The notes beneath the pieces are model-generated. The model searched no databases. It saw only the letters and a program-made list of their open reading frames with translations, and was not told the origin of the DNA. 64,000 bases of DNA. Origin: Megasphaera_A sueciensis (lineage in GTDB: Bacteria; Bacillota; Negativicutes; Veillonellales; Megasphaeraceae). Numbering within the stretch: position 1 is the stretch's first letter; every line of letters starts with the position of its first letter. The position numbers were made by a program, and so were the translations under genes. Below, piece after piece: positions 35,083-45,334 of this stretch. The stretch is from contig NZ_CP116939.1 in assembly GCF_050219315.1 (NCBI RefSeq), positions 1,798,001 to 1,862,000 on the forward strand. The letters are read 5' to 3'.

Positions 35083-35520
35083 TTATTTAATATCGATGCG
35101 GTGTGTAGCGTCTACAGCAGCTGAATCTGTTTTCGGTAATGTAATTGTTAAGACGCCATTAGAAAAGGCAGCTTCTATGTTATCTTTTTCAATATTGTGA
35201 ACAACAAACTGCCGACTGAAAGCACTACTTACCCGTTCTTTACGGATGTAGTTTGTATCTTTATCTTGTTCTTCTTTTTCCTGATTATGCTGTGCAGCAA
35301 TGGCCAAAACATCATTATCATAGGTAATGGTAATATCTTCCTTTGCAACACCCGGTAAATCAGCGGTAACAATATAAGCTTTGTCTGTATCTTGTACATC
35401 AACTTTCGGAAGCGTCATCTGACTAAATTTTATTGGTTGTAAGAACCGATTGAAAAAATTATCAAATATGGGATCCGGAGAAAAAAAGTTATCAACATTA
35501 ACAGGCAATAAATTTTTCAT
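35083..35520 (-). CDS. Small heat shock protein, Hsp20 family
   Basis: 145 residues. An alpha-crystallin domain (about 38-135) with KVDVQDTDKAYIVTADLPGV near 40, a DITITYDNDVLAIAAQ strand and the GVLTITLPK motif near residue 125, then a short C-terminal extension. It is an ATP-independent holdase for unfolding proteins in the cytoplasm. A GGGAG ribosome binding site precedes the ATG. A CIRCE operator overlaps its promoter, so HrcA repression with heat induction is expected. Its 3' end has been duplicated at 33795-33913. Confidence 0.93.
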   Translation of the reverse strand: MKNLLPVNVDNFFSPDPIFDNFFNRFLQPIKFSQMTLPKVDVQDTDKAYIVTADLPGVAKEDITITYDNDVLAIAAQHNQEKEEQDKDTNYIRKERVSSAFSRQFVVHNIEKDNIEAAFSNGVLTITLPKTDSAAVDATHRIDIK

Positions 35521-35627
35521 AGTAACAATCTCCCTTCAATCAAATCAAAAATCATATCTGCAGGATTGCATTTGACCTTTTGACTTTTTATGGTAAGCTA
35601 CTTCTTTCTTTTCCTGCTTACATGTAT

Positions 35628-35667
35628 AGTATACATATTATTAGCACTCTTGTCAAGTGAGTGCCAA
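35628..35667 (-). promoter_or_regulatory. CIRCE operator over a consensus sigma-A promoter (hsp20)
   Basis: TTAGCACTC-N9-GAGTGCCAA (35641-35667) matches CIRCE with one departure. On the minus strand TTGACA (35651-35656), 17 bp, TATACT (35628-35633) form the promoter inside and beside it. Confidence 0.92.
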
Positions 35668-36070
35668 TAATATGTCTCGCTTGTATCATTCAATCATAGA
35701 GCATACAAACCAGTATAGTTATACCTCTTCTATTTTTACAAAAGTGATGCATATTATGGCTGTTTATTGCTTTGCTTTGTCCACTTACGTAACAGGACAA
35801 AGACGAAGTATTTGTCCCTTGTCCAGTGCGTTATATAAAACAATCTGATTCTCATCATACTATATACCCCTAATTATTTTAGCGGACAGACAGGACAAAC
35901 GGACAAGTAAAAAATGATAAACTGCATCACTTTATTGATTTTACGTAGCATAAAATACAGATATATACCTCATAAATATGGCGCTTTAAGTACCACTTTT
36001 CGTAAAGCCATTATGGTCAATACGATTTTTAAGGCGCAAAATAAGGCGCATTTTTATCAAAAACAAAAAA
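35668..36070. other. Non-coding region between hsp20 and tRNA-Thr
   Basis: About 400 bp with no supported gene. It contains short repeats of GGACAA near 35792-35903 and AAGGCGC near 36030-36052, possibly leftovers of an element next to the tRNA, but no integrase can be read. Confidence 0.4.
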
Positions 36071-36097
36071 TAAGGCTTCCGGATTAACCGGAAACCT
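36071..36097 (-). terminator. Terminator downstream of tRNA-Thr
   Basis: AAGGCTTCCGG pairs with CCGGAAACCTT (one wobble), with a T-run on the minus strand. Confidence 0.8.
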
Positions 36098-36106
36098 TGA
36101 TGTTTA

Positions 36107-36183
36107 CTGGAGCCACTTATCGGATTTGAACCAACGACCCTCTCATTACGAATGAGATGCTCTACCAGCTGAGCTAAAGTGGC
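36107..36183 (-). tRNA. tRNA-Thr (CGT)
   Basis: On the minus strand the acceptor GCCACTT pairs with AAGTGGC. The D arm is GCTC-AGCTGGTA-GAGC, the anticodon arm TCTCA-TTCGTAA-TGAGA gives anticodon CGT (Thr, codon ACG), and the T arm has GGTTCAAATCC. The 3' CCA is encoded. Confidence 0.95.
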
Positions 36184-36317
36184 GAGTACTCATATATTAT
36201 ATAGTTTCTACGCTGTTTTTGTCAAGATTTTTTTCTTTTTTTGACAGGTATTGTCCGTTTTATTAGCTGATATTTTTATGTAGTTCGTACGTATTGTTAC
36301 AAATAGAAGTTTTATTC

Positions 36318-36345
36318 TTGCTTCCTGTGGAATTCATGATACAAT
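36318..36345 (+). promoter_or_regulatory. Probable promoter of the metallophosphatase gene
   Basis: TTGCTT (36318-36323), 16 bp, TACAAT (36340-36345), about 40 bp before the start codon. Confidence 0.5.
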
Positions 36346-36387
36346 ACTGTTGTTATACTAAAACAATAGGAAAAGAAATGAGCATAT

Positions 36388-37623
36388 ATGAAAAAATTAC
36401 TAACAGCGTGTATTACCGGTCTTATTTCTTGTATGGGATTTCCCATATGGGCAGCAGATACGCAGGTGCCTATCGATAATTTAGTGCAGGTTGTGTCGGA
36501 AAATTCAGCGACCGCTTTCACCGTATCTTGGCAGAATGATACGGCTCGCAAGGATTACACCGTCCAGTATCGGCAACCGGGAAGTACGAATGTCCAATCG
36601 GCTTATGTTACAGCACCTAAACGACCACCCGCGTATGATCCGCAAAATCCTCCGACAAACACATACGGAGCCTATATTAAAAAATTAAAGCCTGATACGT
36701 CCTATGAATATCGTATTCGTGCAGATGGTACTGCTACTGCATGGATTCCTTTCAAGACAACGCCGGAACAGTTAGCTCGTTATAAAGTTCTCGTTTTTGG
36801 CGATTCTCAGTCTGTAGATTATTCTGTTTGGGGCCAGACCGCTCAGACGGCTTGGAAAAAAAGTCCCGATGCTGCATTTTTTATTATGATGGGGGATATT
36901 ACAGATAACGGCCAGGCTTGGTATCAATGGAAAAGCTGGTATGAAAATGCCAATGTTCTGACTTCGCATATTCCCATTGCCCCAGTCTTGGGAAATCATG
37001 AGGCGTACAGCTTACATTGGAAATTTGCAGAACCCTACACCTATAAGGCCTTGTTCTCTGTGCCCTACGGCGGTCCCCGCGATCAGAACCGGCTGGCTTA
37101 TTCGTTTGATTACGGCGATGTCCATTACGTTTCCCTCAATACCGATTATGAAGAAATACATGAAAATCACCCGAATATGATGGAAAACGAAGCACAATGG
37201 CTGGATCGTGATTTAGCTAAAGCAACCCAAAATAAAAAGCGGATTATTGTACTCATGCATCGTCCTCCTTGGGACAGTCCGTATCACGGTGTTTTGGATA
37301 TAAACGGCAAAACCTTCATGCCTATTTTCGATAAATACAATGTTCCTCTCGTTTTTACAGCTCATGAGCATTGTTACGCTCGCACTTCGCCTGTAAAAAA
37401 CAATCGGACAGCTGCCGCCGGCACGATTTATATTACGACGGGACGCAGCGGCACGGAAACTTGGGATGCCTCCGTCCGCAAACGCTTTGATGAAGTATAT
37501 TATAATCCAATGGATATGCCCATGTATCTTACACTTCTCGTAGAGCCAAAGGATTTCGTCGTTACTGCTTATAAAACAGACGGAACCGTTATTGATATGA
37601 CAAGGATCAAAACAACAACCTGA
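36388..37623 (+). CDS. Secreted purple-acid-phosphatase-like metallophosphoesterase
   Basis: 411 residues. An N-terminal signal peptide (KKLLTACITGLISCMGFPIWA) probably cuts before ADTQVP. Residues ~35-125 form a fibronectin-III-like domain, as in purple acid phosphatases. The metallophosphoesterase core follows with VFGDSQ, MGDITDNG, VLGNHEAY, VLMHRPPWD and FTAHEHCYAR, giving the full set of metal ligands. It probably hydrolyses phosphate esters outside the cytoplasm. It is convergent with the DUF815 gene, 18 bp between stops, with no obvious hairpin. Confidence 0.88.
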   Translation: MKKLLTACITGLISCMGFPIWAADTQVPIDNLVQVVSENSATAFTVSWQNDTARKDYTVQYRQPGSTNVQSAYVTAPKRPPAYDPQNPPTNTYGAYIKKLKPDTSYEYRIRADGTATAWIPFKTTPEQLARYKVLVFGDSQSVDYSVWGQTAQTAWKKSPDAAFFIMMGDITDNGQAWYQWKSWYENANVLTSHIPIAPVLGNHEAYSLHWKFAEPYTYKALFSVPYGGPRDQNRLAYSFDYGDVHYVSLNTDYEEIHENHPNMMENEAQWLDRDLAKATQNKKRIIVLMHRPPWDSPYHGVLDINGKTFMPIFDKYNVPLVFTAHEHCYARTSPVKNNRTAAAGTIYITTGRSGTETWDASVRKRFDEVYYNPMDMPMYLTLLVEPKDFVVTAYKTDGTVIDMTRIKTTT

Positions 37624-37641
37624 TCGGATAGCCGCCACGCC

Positions 37642-38871
37642 TCATACATTTCCCAAATACCATTTGACAAATTGTGCAGCAATGCGTCCATTCCTGCCGG
37701 AATGCTCCATTTCCCAGCGGATCCCTTGGATACGAAGTTCACTTTTAGCTAATGTGATACCTGATTTTTTCAGCTCATGATCAATTATTTTCAAATATTC
37801 TTCTTGTGTCGGCGATTCATAATGAAGTATCAAGCCAAATCGATCGGAAAGGGAAATAGATTCATTGGCACTATCATGCCGGTATACCTCTTCCAGTTCT
37901 TCCTTACGGTCTTGCCATGTCTCTTTGAGCAAATGACGCCGGTTGGAGGTGGCATAAATGAGAACGTTTTCCGGCTGGGCCATTACACTGCCATCAATAG
38001 CAGACTTTAAATATTTATATCCCGATTCACCTTCATCAAAAGACAAATCATCAAAAAATAAAATAAATTTTTTGCTTTTAATATTGCTCAGTTTTTGCAT
38101 AACCGCCGAAAGCTGGACAAGTTGATCCCGTGTAATTTGAATAAGGCGCAGCCCTTCTGTATGGTATATATTGGCCAACGCTTTTACTGCCGTCGATTTA
38201 CCTGTACCTCTGGCCCCGGTCAGCAGCACGTTGTTGGCCTGTTTTCCCTGGACAAAATTGCGGGTATTGATCCGAAGTTTTTCTTTCTGCGTTTCATATC
38301 CAATGAGATCTTCCCAAAAAAGGGTGGGAAAATCATCAATACCGATAAATTTTCCATCATGGGCAATACGAAAGGCAAGATGCCGTGCCAAGGTACCGCG
38401 TCCATACCGACTGTATTGTTCCAAAAGGACAGCGGCTGCCGACACGGCATCTTCACAAGCCATCAAGTTTCTGGTTAAAGAAGCACTGCATTCATCTATC
38501 AACGACCGAGCCGGCGTATAGTCATCGAGAAATGTCCCTTCTATGAAATCCGACGCTTTGCTTTTCACATACGGTAGCAGGAGTTTCATGTCTTGTGTCA
38601 AAACTTGCTTAAGTCCTGCCCCATAGGTGCCTTTGGATTCTATTGTCTGGGCCGCAATCGTATCTCCTTCTCCCAAGAGATACACCAGATATGCTGAAAA
38701 GACATTTCCCTGCAGGCCTTTTTCTTCAGCTTGCTGCAGTAACACTGCCGCAAATCGACTCTGCGCTTCTTTATCCCGGGGATCATCCTGCACATCAAAC
38801 AAAGTTCGAAAAATATCTTCCTTCAAAAAACTGCGGCAGGCGACCAGCAGGTGCAAATCAGGATATGCCAT
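37642..38871 (-). CDS. DUF815-family AAA+ ATPase
   Basis: 409 residues. The N-terminal ~190 residues are helical, followed by an ATPase domain: Walker A GARGTGKST near 214, Walker B FILFFDDLSFD near 270, sensor-1 ATSNRRHL near 300. The conserved LIGYETQKEKL precedes the P-loop. This is the DUF815 family, widespread in bacteria, with no settled role. AAGGAGGGG supports the ATG. It follows the BASS transporter gene on the same strand by 84 bp, with a GC-rich hairpin between (38892-38923), so it may be a separate unit. Confidence 0.88.
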   Translation of the reverse strand: MAYPDLHLLVACRSFLKEDIFRTLFDVQDDPRDKEAQSRFAAVLLQQAEEKGLQGNVFSAYLVYLLGEGDTIAAQTIESKGTYGAGLKQVLTQDMKLLLPYVKSKASDFIEGTFLDDYTPARSLIDECSASLTRNLMACEDAVSAAAVLLEQYSRYGRGTLARHLAFRIAHDGKFIGIDDFPTLFWEDLIGYETQKEKLRINTRNFVQGKQANNVLLTGARGTGKSTAVKALANIYHTEGLRLIQITRDQLVQLSAVMQKLSNIKSKKFILFFDDLSFDEGESGYKYLKSAIDGSVMAQPENVLIYATSNRRHLLKETWQDRKEELEEVYRHDSANESISLSDRFGLILHYESPTQEEYLKIIDHELKKSGITLAKSELRIQGIRWEMEHSGRNGRIAAQFVKWYLGNV

Positions 38872-38891
38872 ACAATCCCCTCCTTATATTG

Positions 38892-38923
38892 AACAAGGAC
38901 GCTTGAGCCCCAGCGCCCTTGTT
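38892..38923 (-). terminator. Hairpin between BASS transporter and DUF815 gene
   Basis: AACAAGGACGCT pairs with AGCGCCCTTGTT (one wobble). No strong U-tract follows on the minus strand, so it may only slow transcription at the end of the ilv operon. Confidence 0.5.
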
Positions 38924-38954
38924 TATCATATATATAACTTCCTCTATACCTTGC

Positions 38955-39908
38955 TTATTTTGCTTCCTCACTGTCACCGTCGTCACTGCGGCTGGCCCAA
39001 TAGCCCGCCAGTATCGACCCTGAAAAATTGTGCCATACACTGAAAATCGCTCCCGGAATCGCCGCCATCGGATCCAGATGCGCCAGTGCCAGCGCCACGG
39101 CCAGCCCCGAATTTTCCATCCCGATCTCAAACGCCACGGCCTTGCTCTTATAGTGGTTCATCCGTCCCAGACTCCGCGATACGCCGTATCCCAGACTCAG
39201 GCCCAGGCAGTTATGCAGCACTACCGCCAGCGCCGCGATTCCTGCCACCGTAGCCAGCCGCTGTGCATTCAGTGCTACCACGATCGTAATGATCATCACG
39301 ATCGCCACCACCGATACTACCGGGATAATCCCCACCAAGTGATCCACCACCCGCGACGCCGCCATCCGGATTCCTATCCCGATGATGATCGGAACGAGCA
39401 CTACCTTGCAGATATCCAGCAGCAGCGCCGCTGCATCTATCGGGATCAGCGAGCCCGCCAGTGCCATAAACAGGGCCGGTGTCAAAATCGGTGCCAGCAG
39501 GGTATTGACGCTCGATATCGTTACGGACAGCGCCGTATCCCCTTTTGCGATGAACGTCATCACATTCGACGCCGTCCCGCTGGGACAGCAGCCTACCAGG
39601 ATCAGTCCGGCTGCCAGCATCGGATCCAGCCCCAGCACTTTTCCTACCCCAAACGCCACGCACGGCATGATCGCATACCGCAGCACGATCCCGAAGATCA
39701 CATCCTTCGGCCGCGTCAGCACCAGCTTGAAGTCCTTCGGCGTCATCGTCAGTCCCATCGACAGCATGATCAGCGACAGCAGCCACGTCACCCAGCCGCC
39801 CATTCCCATGAACGGCCCCGGTACAAAGAACGCCAGGGCGGCAAACAGTACCACCCACACCGTAAAGTATTTCGTAATGAATTTACAAAGCTTCTCTGCC
39901 GTTTCCAT
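38955..39908 (-). CDS. Bile acid:sodium symporter (BASS) family transporter
   Basis: 317 residues with nine or ten hydrophobic segments. BASS signatures include SLIMLSMGLTMTPKDFKLVL near 45, GLILVGCCPSGTASNVMTFI near residue 105 and AFEIGMENSGLAVALA near 255. Bacterial members move organic anions, including keto-acids and pantoate, with sodium. It begins nine bases after ilvD and is in the T-box-controlled operon, so a branched-chain 2-keto acid or similar anion is a reasonable guess for the substrate. The gene is much richer in G+C than its neighbours outside ilvD. Confidence 0.88.
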   Translation of the reverse strand: METAEKLCKFITKYFTVWVVLFAALAFFVPGPFMGMGGWVTWLLSLIMLSMGLTMTPKDFKLVLTRPKDVIFGIVLRYAIMPCVAFGVGKVLGLDPMLAAGLILVGCCPSGTASNVMTFIAKGDTALSVTISSVNTLLAPILTPALFMALAGSLIPIDAAALLLDICKVVLVPIIIGIGIRMAASRVVDHLVGIIPVVSVVAIVMIITIVVALNAQRLATVAGIAALAVVLHNCLGLSLGYGVSRSLGRMNHYKSKAVAFEIGMENSGLAVALALAHLDPMAAIPGAIFSVWHNFSGSILAGYWASRSDDGDSEEAK

Positions 39909-39917
39909 AGGCCCTCC

Positions 39918-41570
<1,653 letters not shown>

Positions 41571-41599
41571 ATCGATTTCCTCCGTTTCCGCTTTTTGTA

Positions 41600-42607
41600 T
41601 TAATCCGCTTTTTCTTCTTTAAGCCACGACATCATATTGCGAAGTTTACCTCCGACTTTTTCAACAGGGTGTTCCGCATGTTTCTTGCGCAGCGCTAAGA
41701 ATTCCGCACGGCCGGCTGCTTTGTTTTCCAACAACCAGTTTTTGGCAAAGGTGCCTTCCTGAATTTCCTTCAGCACTTGCTTCATTTCGGCTTTGGTTTT
41801 TTCCGTTACAATACGCGGACCTATTTTATAATCACCATATTCAGCAGTATCACTGATGGAGCTGCGCATGTTAGCCATCCCGCCTTCATACATGAGATCC
41901 ACGATAAGCTTCATTTCATGAAAGCATTCAAAATAGGCGATTTCCGGCTGATACCCTGCTTCACACAAGGTTTCAAAACCAGCCGTAATCAGATGTGTTA
42001 CACCGCCGCACAATACCGCCTGTTCTCCGAAAAGGTCGGTTTCCGTTTCTTCCTGGAAAGTGGTCTGTATAACTCCCGAACGAGTGCCGCCGATTCCCCG
42101 TGCATAGGCCAGCGCCAAATCAAACGCGTGTCCCGTAGCATCCTGTTCTACGGCAAATACATCCGGAACCCCGCCGCCTTCCACAAAAGTACGCCGTACC
42201 AAATGACCCGGACCCTTAGGTGCCACCATAAACACATCGATATCTGCCGCCGGAACAATCTGTTTGAAATGAACGTTAAAGCCGTGAGCAAATGCCAACG
42301 CACTGTCCGGTTTCAAATTAGGCCCAATTTCACTGTTATATACATCTGCTTGTTTTTCATCCGGAATCAACACCATGGTAATATCTGCTTCTTTAACAGC
42401 TTCGGCAACAGTCTTGACAACAAACCCCTGTGCACGTGCTTTTGCTGCTGATTTACTACCTTCATACAAACCTACTGTCACATCAAGCCCGCTTTCCATC
42501 AGGTTCAATGCATGGGCATGCCCCTGGCTGCCATACCCGATAATAGCTATTTTTTTCCCTTTCATAACATCCCAATTTACATCTTGATCATAAAATACTT
42601 TTGCCAT
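41600..42607 (-). CDS. ilvC: Ketol-acid reductoisomerase (class I)
   Basis: 335 residues. It converts acetolactate/acetohydroxybutyrate to dihydroxy acids with NADPH and Mg. It shows the Rossmann motif GYGSQGHAHALNL near 25, APKGPGHLVRRTF near 130, and the catalytic core with DLFGEQAVLCGG and FECFHEMKLIVDLMYEGGMA. The start is MAKVFYDQD at 42607 with AGGAGAG upstream; in-frame codons further up belong to the T-box leader. It is the first gene of the ilvC-ilvD-BASS operon; acetolactate synthase genes are not in the window. Confidence 0.96.
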   Translation of the reverse strand: MAKVFYDQDVNWDVMKGKKIAIIGYGSQGHAHALNLMESGLDVTVGLYEGSKSAAKARAQGFVVKTVAEAVKEADITMVLIPDEKQADVYNSEIGPNLKPDSALAFAHGFNVHFKQIVPAADIDVFMVAPKGPGHLVRRTFVEGGGVPDVFAVEQDATGHAFDLALAYARGIGGTRSGVIQTTFQEETETDLFGEQAVLCGGVTHLITAGFETLCEAGYQPEIAYFECFHEMKLIVDLMYEGGMANMRSSISDTAEYGDYKIGPRIVTEKTKAEMKQVLKEIQEGTFAKNWLLENKAAGRAEFLALRKKHAEHPVEKVGGKLRNMMSWLKEEKAD

Positions 42608-42669
42608 CTTACATCTCTCCTTTGTTTTTGGTCTTGTTAGTTTTAGGGCCGTCTTGAAAGGGTCCGGGG

Positions 42670-42995
42670 TAAAAAAAATACGCCCCCTATATACTAAGGG
42701 ACGAATGTGATTCCGCGATACCACCCTGGTTCCTGCAGCATTACTGCCTGCAGGCGCTCTACAACGTACTAACATACGCGTTTCCTGTAACGTGGAAAAC
42801 TCGTCGGCGCCTAATTATGCTTCAGCTCCGCTCTTCAGGGAGGATTTTCAAATATCCGTAAACACCGGTTCACACCACCCACCGGCTCTCTGTTGTTTAA
42901 AAGGATATATTACTCTTTCCCGTCATCAGATTTCAATCATGGCTTCTCATAAGAGAAGTTTCGTCCATTATATGCGAACCTATTTCTCTTGTCAA
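42670..42995 (-). promoter_or_regulatory. Proximal T-box leader of ilvC, Ile specifier, with own promoter
   Basis: Minus strand: promoter TTGACA (42990-42995), 17 bp, TATAAT (42967-42972). Stem I has GGTGGGTGGTGTGAACCGG, and the specifier position by alignment with the distal copy is ATC (42843-42845, Ile). The T-box AGGGTGGTATCGCGG is at 42713-42727. A terminator stem (GTCCCTTAG...AGGGGGC) with an eight-T run lies at about 42670-42706, 60 bp before the ilvC start codon. Uncharged tRNA-Ile would permit readthrough. Confidence 0.9.
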
Positions 42996-43074
42996 CTACT
43001 TTTTTATTATTTTCACCTCCTGCTTTCTGATATCGTAGTCGCAGAGCTGCTTCTAAGGGTTAAAAATGAGTATA

Positions 43075-43393
43075 AAAAATCCGCCCCTCAAAAGAGGGAC
43101 GGATACAATTCCGCGATACCACCCTGATTCCTGCCGTATTACTGCCAGCAGGCACTCTGCAACGTACTACCATACGCGTTTCCTGTAACGTAGAAAATTC
43201 GTCGGCACTTAATTCTGCTTCGGCACCGCTCTTCAAGGAGGAGTTTCGTTTTCCTGTAATCACCGGTTCACACCACCCACCGGCTCTCTGTCGTTTTACC
43301 CAGATAACTACTTATTCCCATCATCAGATTTCATTATGATTCCCTTCGTTTAGGGATTGCATACATTATATGCAATCCAAAACAACTTGTCAA
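43075..43393 (-). promoter_or_regulatory. Distal T-box leader, Leu specifier, with own promoter
   Basis: Minus strand: promoter TTGACA (43388-43393), 17 bp, TATAAT (43365-43370). Stem I elements are the same as in the proximal unit, and the specifier position reads CTC (43241-43243, Leu). The T-box AGGGTGGTATCGCGG is at 43111-43125. A terminator stem CGTCCCTCTTTTGAGGGGCG with a T-run lies at about 43075-43105. No gene separates it from the proximal T-box. Confidence 0.88.
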
Positions 43394-43456
43394 CTTATTT
43401 TTTGTAATTTTGGACATTTTTATACGATTTAATTCATTTTTAGTATACGTTTTTAT

Positions 43457-45070
43457 CTACCATGCCGCCACCATTCCATCTGCACGAGGTTCTGTCGCTC
43501 CCATAAGAACACCTTGCGTATCCCGCCAAATAATTTGTCCGCGACCATAGGAATTCCGATCCGGATTAATAATAATAGTGTGCCCCCGATCCCGAAGTCC
43601 TCTGATAATATTCTGCGATACTGTCGGTTCTATTTCAATCCGTTTATTTCCCAGCCACTGCCATCTCGGTGCATCAAGCGCGGCTTGCGGATTCATATGA
43701 AAATCAATCGTGTTCATCAATACTTGCATATGTCCCTGTGGTTGCATAAAACCTCCCATAACGCCAAACGGACCAACGGGTACACCATCTTTTGTCAAAA
43801 ACCCCGGAATGATCGTATGATATGGTTTTTTACGAGGGGCTACACAATTATCGCTGGCTGCCTCCATACTAAAATTATATCCCCGATTGTTCAATGCAAT
43901 TCCGTATTCAGGAACCACGATACCCGAGCCAAAACCCATAAAGTTACTTTGTATATAGGAAACCATATTTCCTTCTCGATCCGCTGCACACAAATACACT
44001 GTCCCGCCGCAATTAGGATCCACCGGGGACGGCATAAGTGCCTGTGTACGTATTTGTGCCCGCCGCTGCGCTGCATATTCCTCGGACAGCCAATACGATA
44101 ACTTTGTTCGCATATAGCGGGGATCGGCAATATATTTCCGTCCATCGGTAAATGCCAGTTTCATTGCTTCAATTTGTTTATGGAACGTATCCACCGTATC
44201 TCGTTCTTTAAATTCCAATCCCCGGGCAATCGCCATCGCCATAAGCACGACCAAACCATGCCCATTCGGCGGAATTTCCCAAACATCATATCCCCTGTAA
44301 TTCGTAGAGATGGGATCCACCCACTGCGGTTTATACTCCATGAGATCCTGCTTGCGAATATATCCACCGGTAGCTTGGGAAAACGCATCTATAGCATCGG
44401 CTATATCGCCTTCATAAAAATCACGACTATGACTTGCAGCAATCTGCCGCAATGCGCGGGCTTGTCGAGGTAACGTCACTATTTCACCGGCACGCGGAGC
44501 GCTCCCCTTACTAAAAAAAGTAGGGAATAAGCCGGCAAAAGCCGGATCATTTCGGAATTTAGCAAAAGTCCGTTCCGATTCTTTCCACAATTCCGCTAAT
44601 GTAGGCATAACGACATAACCATGTTCGGCATAGTACAGGGCCGGTTCAAAAAGTTTTTCAAACGGCAGCCGGCCAAACCGCCGATGGAGTTCCTCCCATG
44701 CCGCCGGCGCACCTGGCACAGTAACCGGTTCCCAGCCGCGGGCAGGCATAGTCGAAATGCCGTGTTCCAGCAACGCTTCCCTTGACATCGCCGCAGGAGC
44801 ATACCCACTTCCGTTAAGGCCGTAAAGCGCCCCCTTTATCCAAACCAACGCAAATGCATCACTTCCCAATCCATTGCTGGTCGGTTCCAATACGATTAAG
44901 CTGATAGCAGTAGCCAGTGCCGCATCGACAGCATTGCCGCCCTGTTTAAGCATATCAAGTCCCGCTTGGGCCGCAAGTGTCTGTGAAGTACACACCATCC
45001 CATTTCGGGCATATATAATTTCCCGCCGCGACGGGTAAGGATACTGATGGGGATCAAATTGTAAATACAT
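43457..45070 (-). CDS. Gamma-glutamyltransferase family protein
   Basis: 537 residues of the Ntn-hydrolase GGT family. The large-subunit region has NGMVCTSQTLAAQAGLDMLK and GGNAVDAALATA near 50, and EPTSNGLGSDAFALVW. The processing and catalytic Thr is in CGGTVYLCAADREGN near residue 353, followed by QSNFMGFGSGIVVPEYGI. No signal peptide is evident, so it is probably a cytoplasmic, YwrD-like member. It may release glutamate from gamma-glutamyl compounds such as glutathione. AGGAGG precedes the ATG. Confidence 0.88.
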   Translation of the reverse strand: MYLQFDPHQYPYPSRREIIYARNGMVCTSQTLAAQAGLDMLKQGGNAVDAALATAISLIVLEPTSNGLGSDAFALVWIKGALYGLNGSGYAPAAMSREALLEHGISTMPARGWEPVTVPGAPAAWEELHRRFGRLPFEKLFEPALYYAEHGYVVMPTLAELWKESERTFAKFRNDPAFAGLFPTFFSKGSAPRAGEIVTLPRQARALRQIAASHSRDFYEGDIADAIDAFSQATGGYIRKQDLMEYKPQWVDPISTNYRGYDVWEIPPNGHGLVVLMAMAIARGLEFKERDTVDTFHKQIEAMKLAFTDGRKYIADPRYMRTKLSYWLSEEYAAQRRAQIRTQALMPSPVDPNCGGTVYLCAADREGNMVSYIQSNFMGFGSGIVVPEYGIALNNRGYNFSMEAASDNCVAPRKKPYHTIIPGFLTKDGVPVGPFGVMGGFMQPQGHMQVLMNTIDFHMNPQAALDAPRWQWLGNKRIEIEPTVSQNIIRGLRDRGHTIIINPDRNSYGRGQIIWRDTQGVLMGATEPRADGMVAAW

Positions 45071-45334
45071 AGGAATACCTCCTTTTGTTCATATATTATA
45101 TATTTACTATATCACAAAAAAAACATTGCATGAAAGAAATATGTGCATATTTTTGAATCTCCTTCTTCCTCGAAAATAAAATAATTGCCGGTTACATCTT
45201 CACTAAAGTTGATTTTTAACCTATAATAGTATTAATATACACTTTATAAATAGTTTACTATACTAACTATATACTAAGGATGCTAAGAATATATATTCTC
45301 ATATACAATCTTGTATATAAAGGAGGAAGTTGTT

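Larger units (their letters stand above)
33914..35203 (+). repeat. Tandem duplication, unit 2
   Basis: Repeats unit 1 from ATACTACAATATC to inside the intact hsp20 (about 35203). The mob genes here are in frame. Confidence 0.88.

Noticed and set aside
17775..35203. A single defined integrative element covering the whole IS-rich region
   Set aside because: No integrase, matching att repeats or coherent conjugation gene set is visible; the region is better read as layered IS insertions and scraps.
35780..36106. Integrase remnant next to tRNA-Thr
   Set aside because: The short repeats suggest past insertion, but no reading frame resembles an integrase and no second tRNA end repeat was found in the window.
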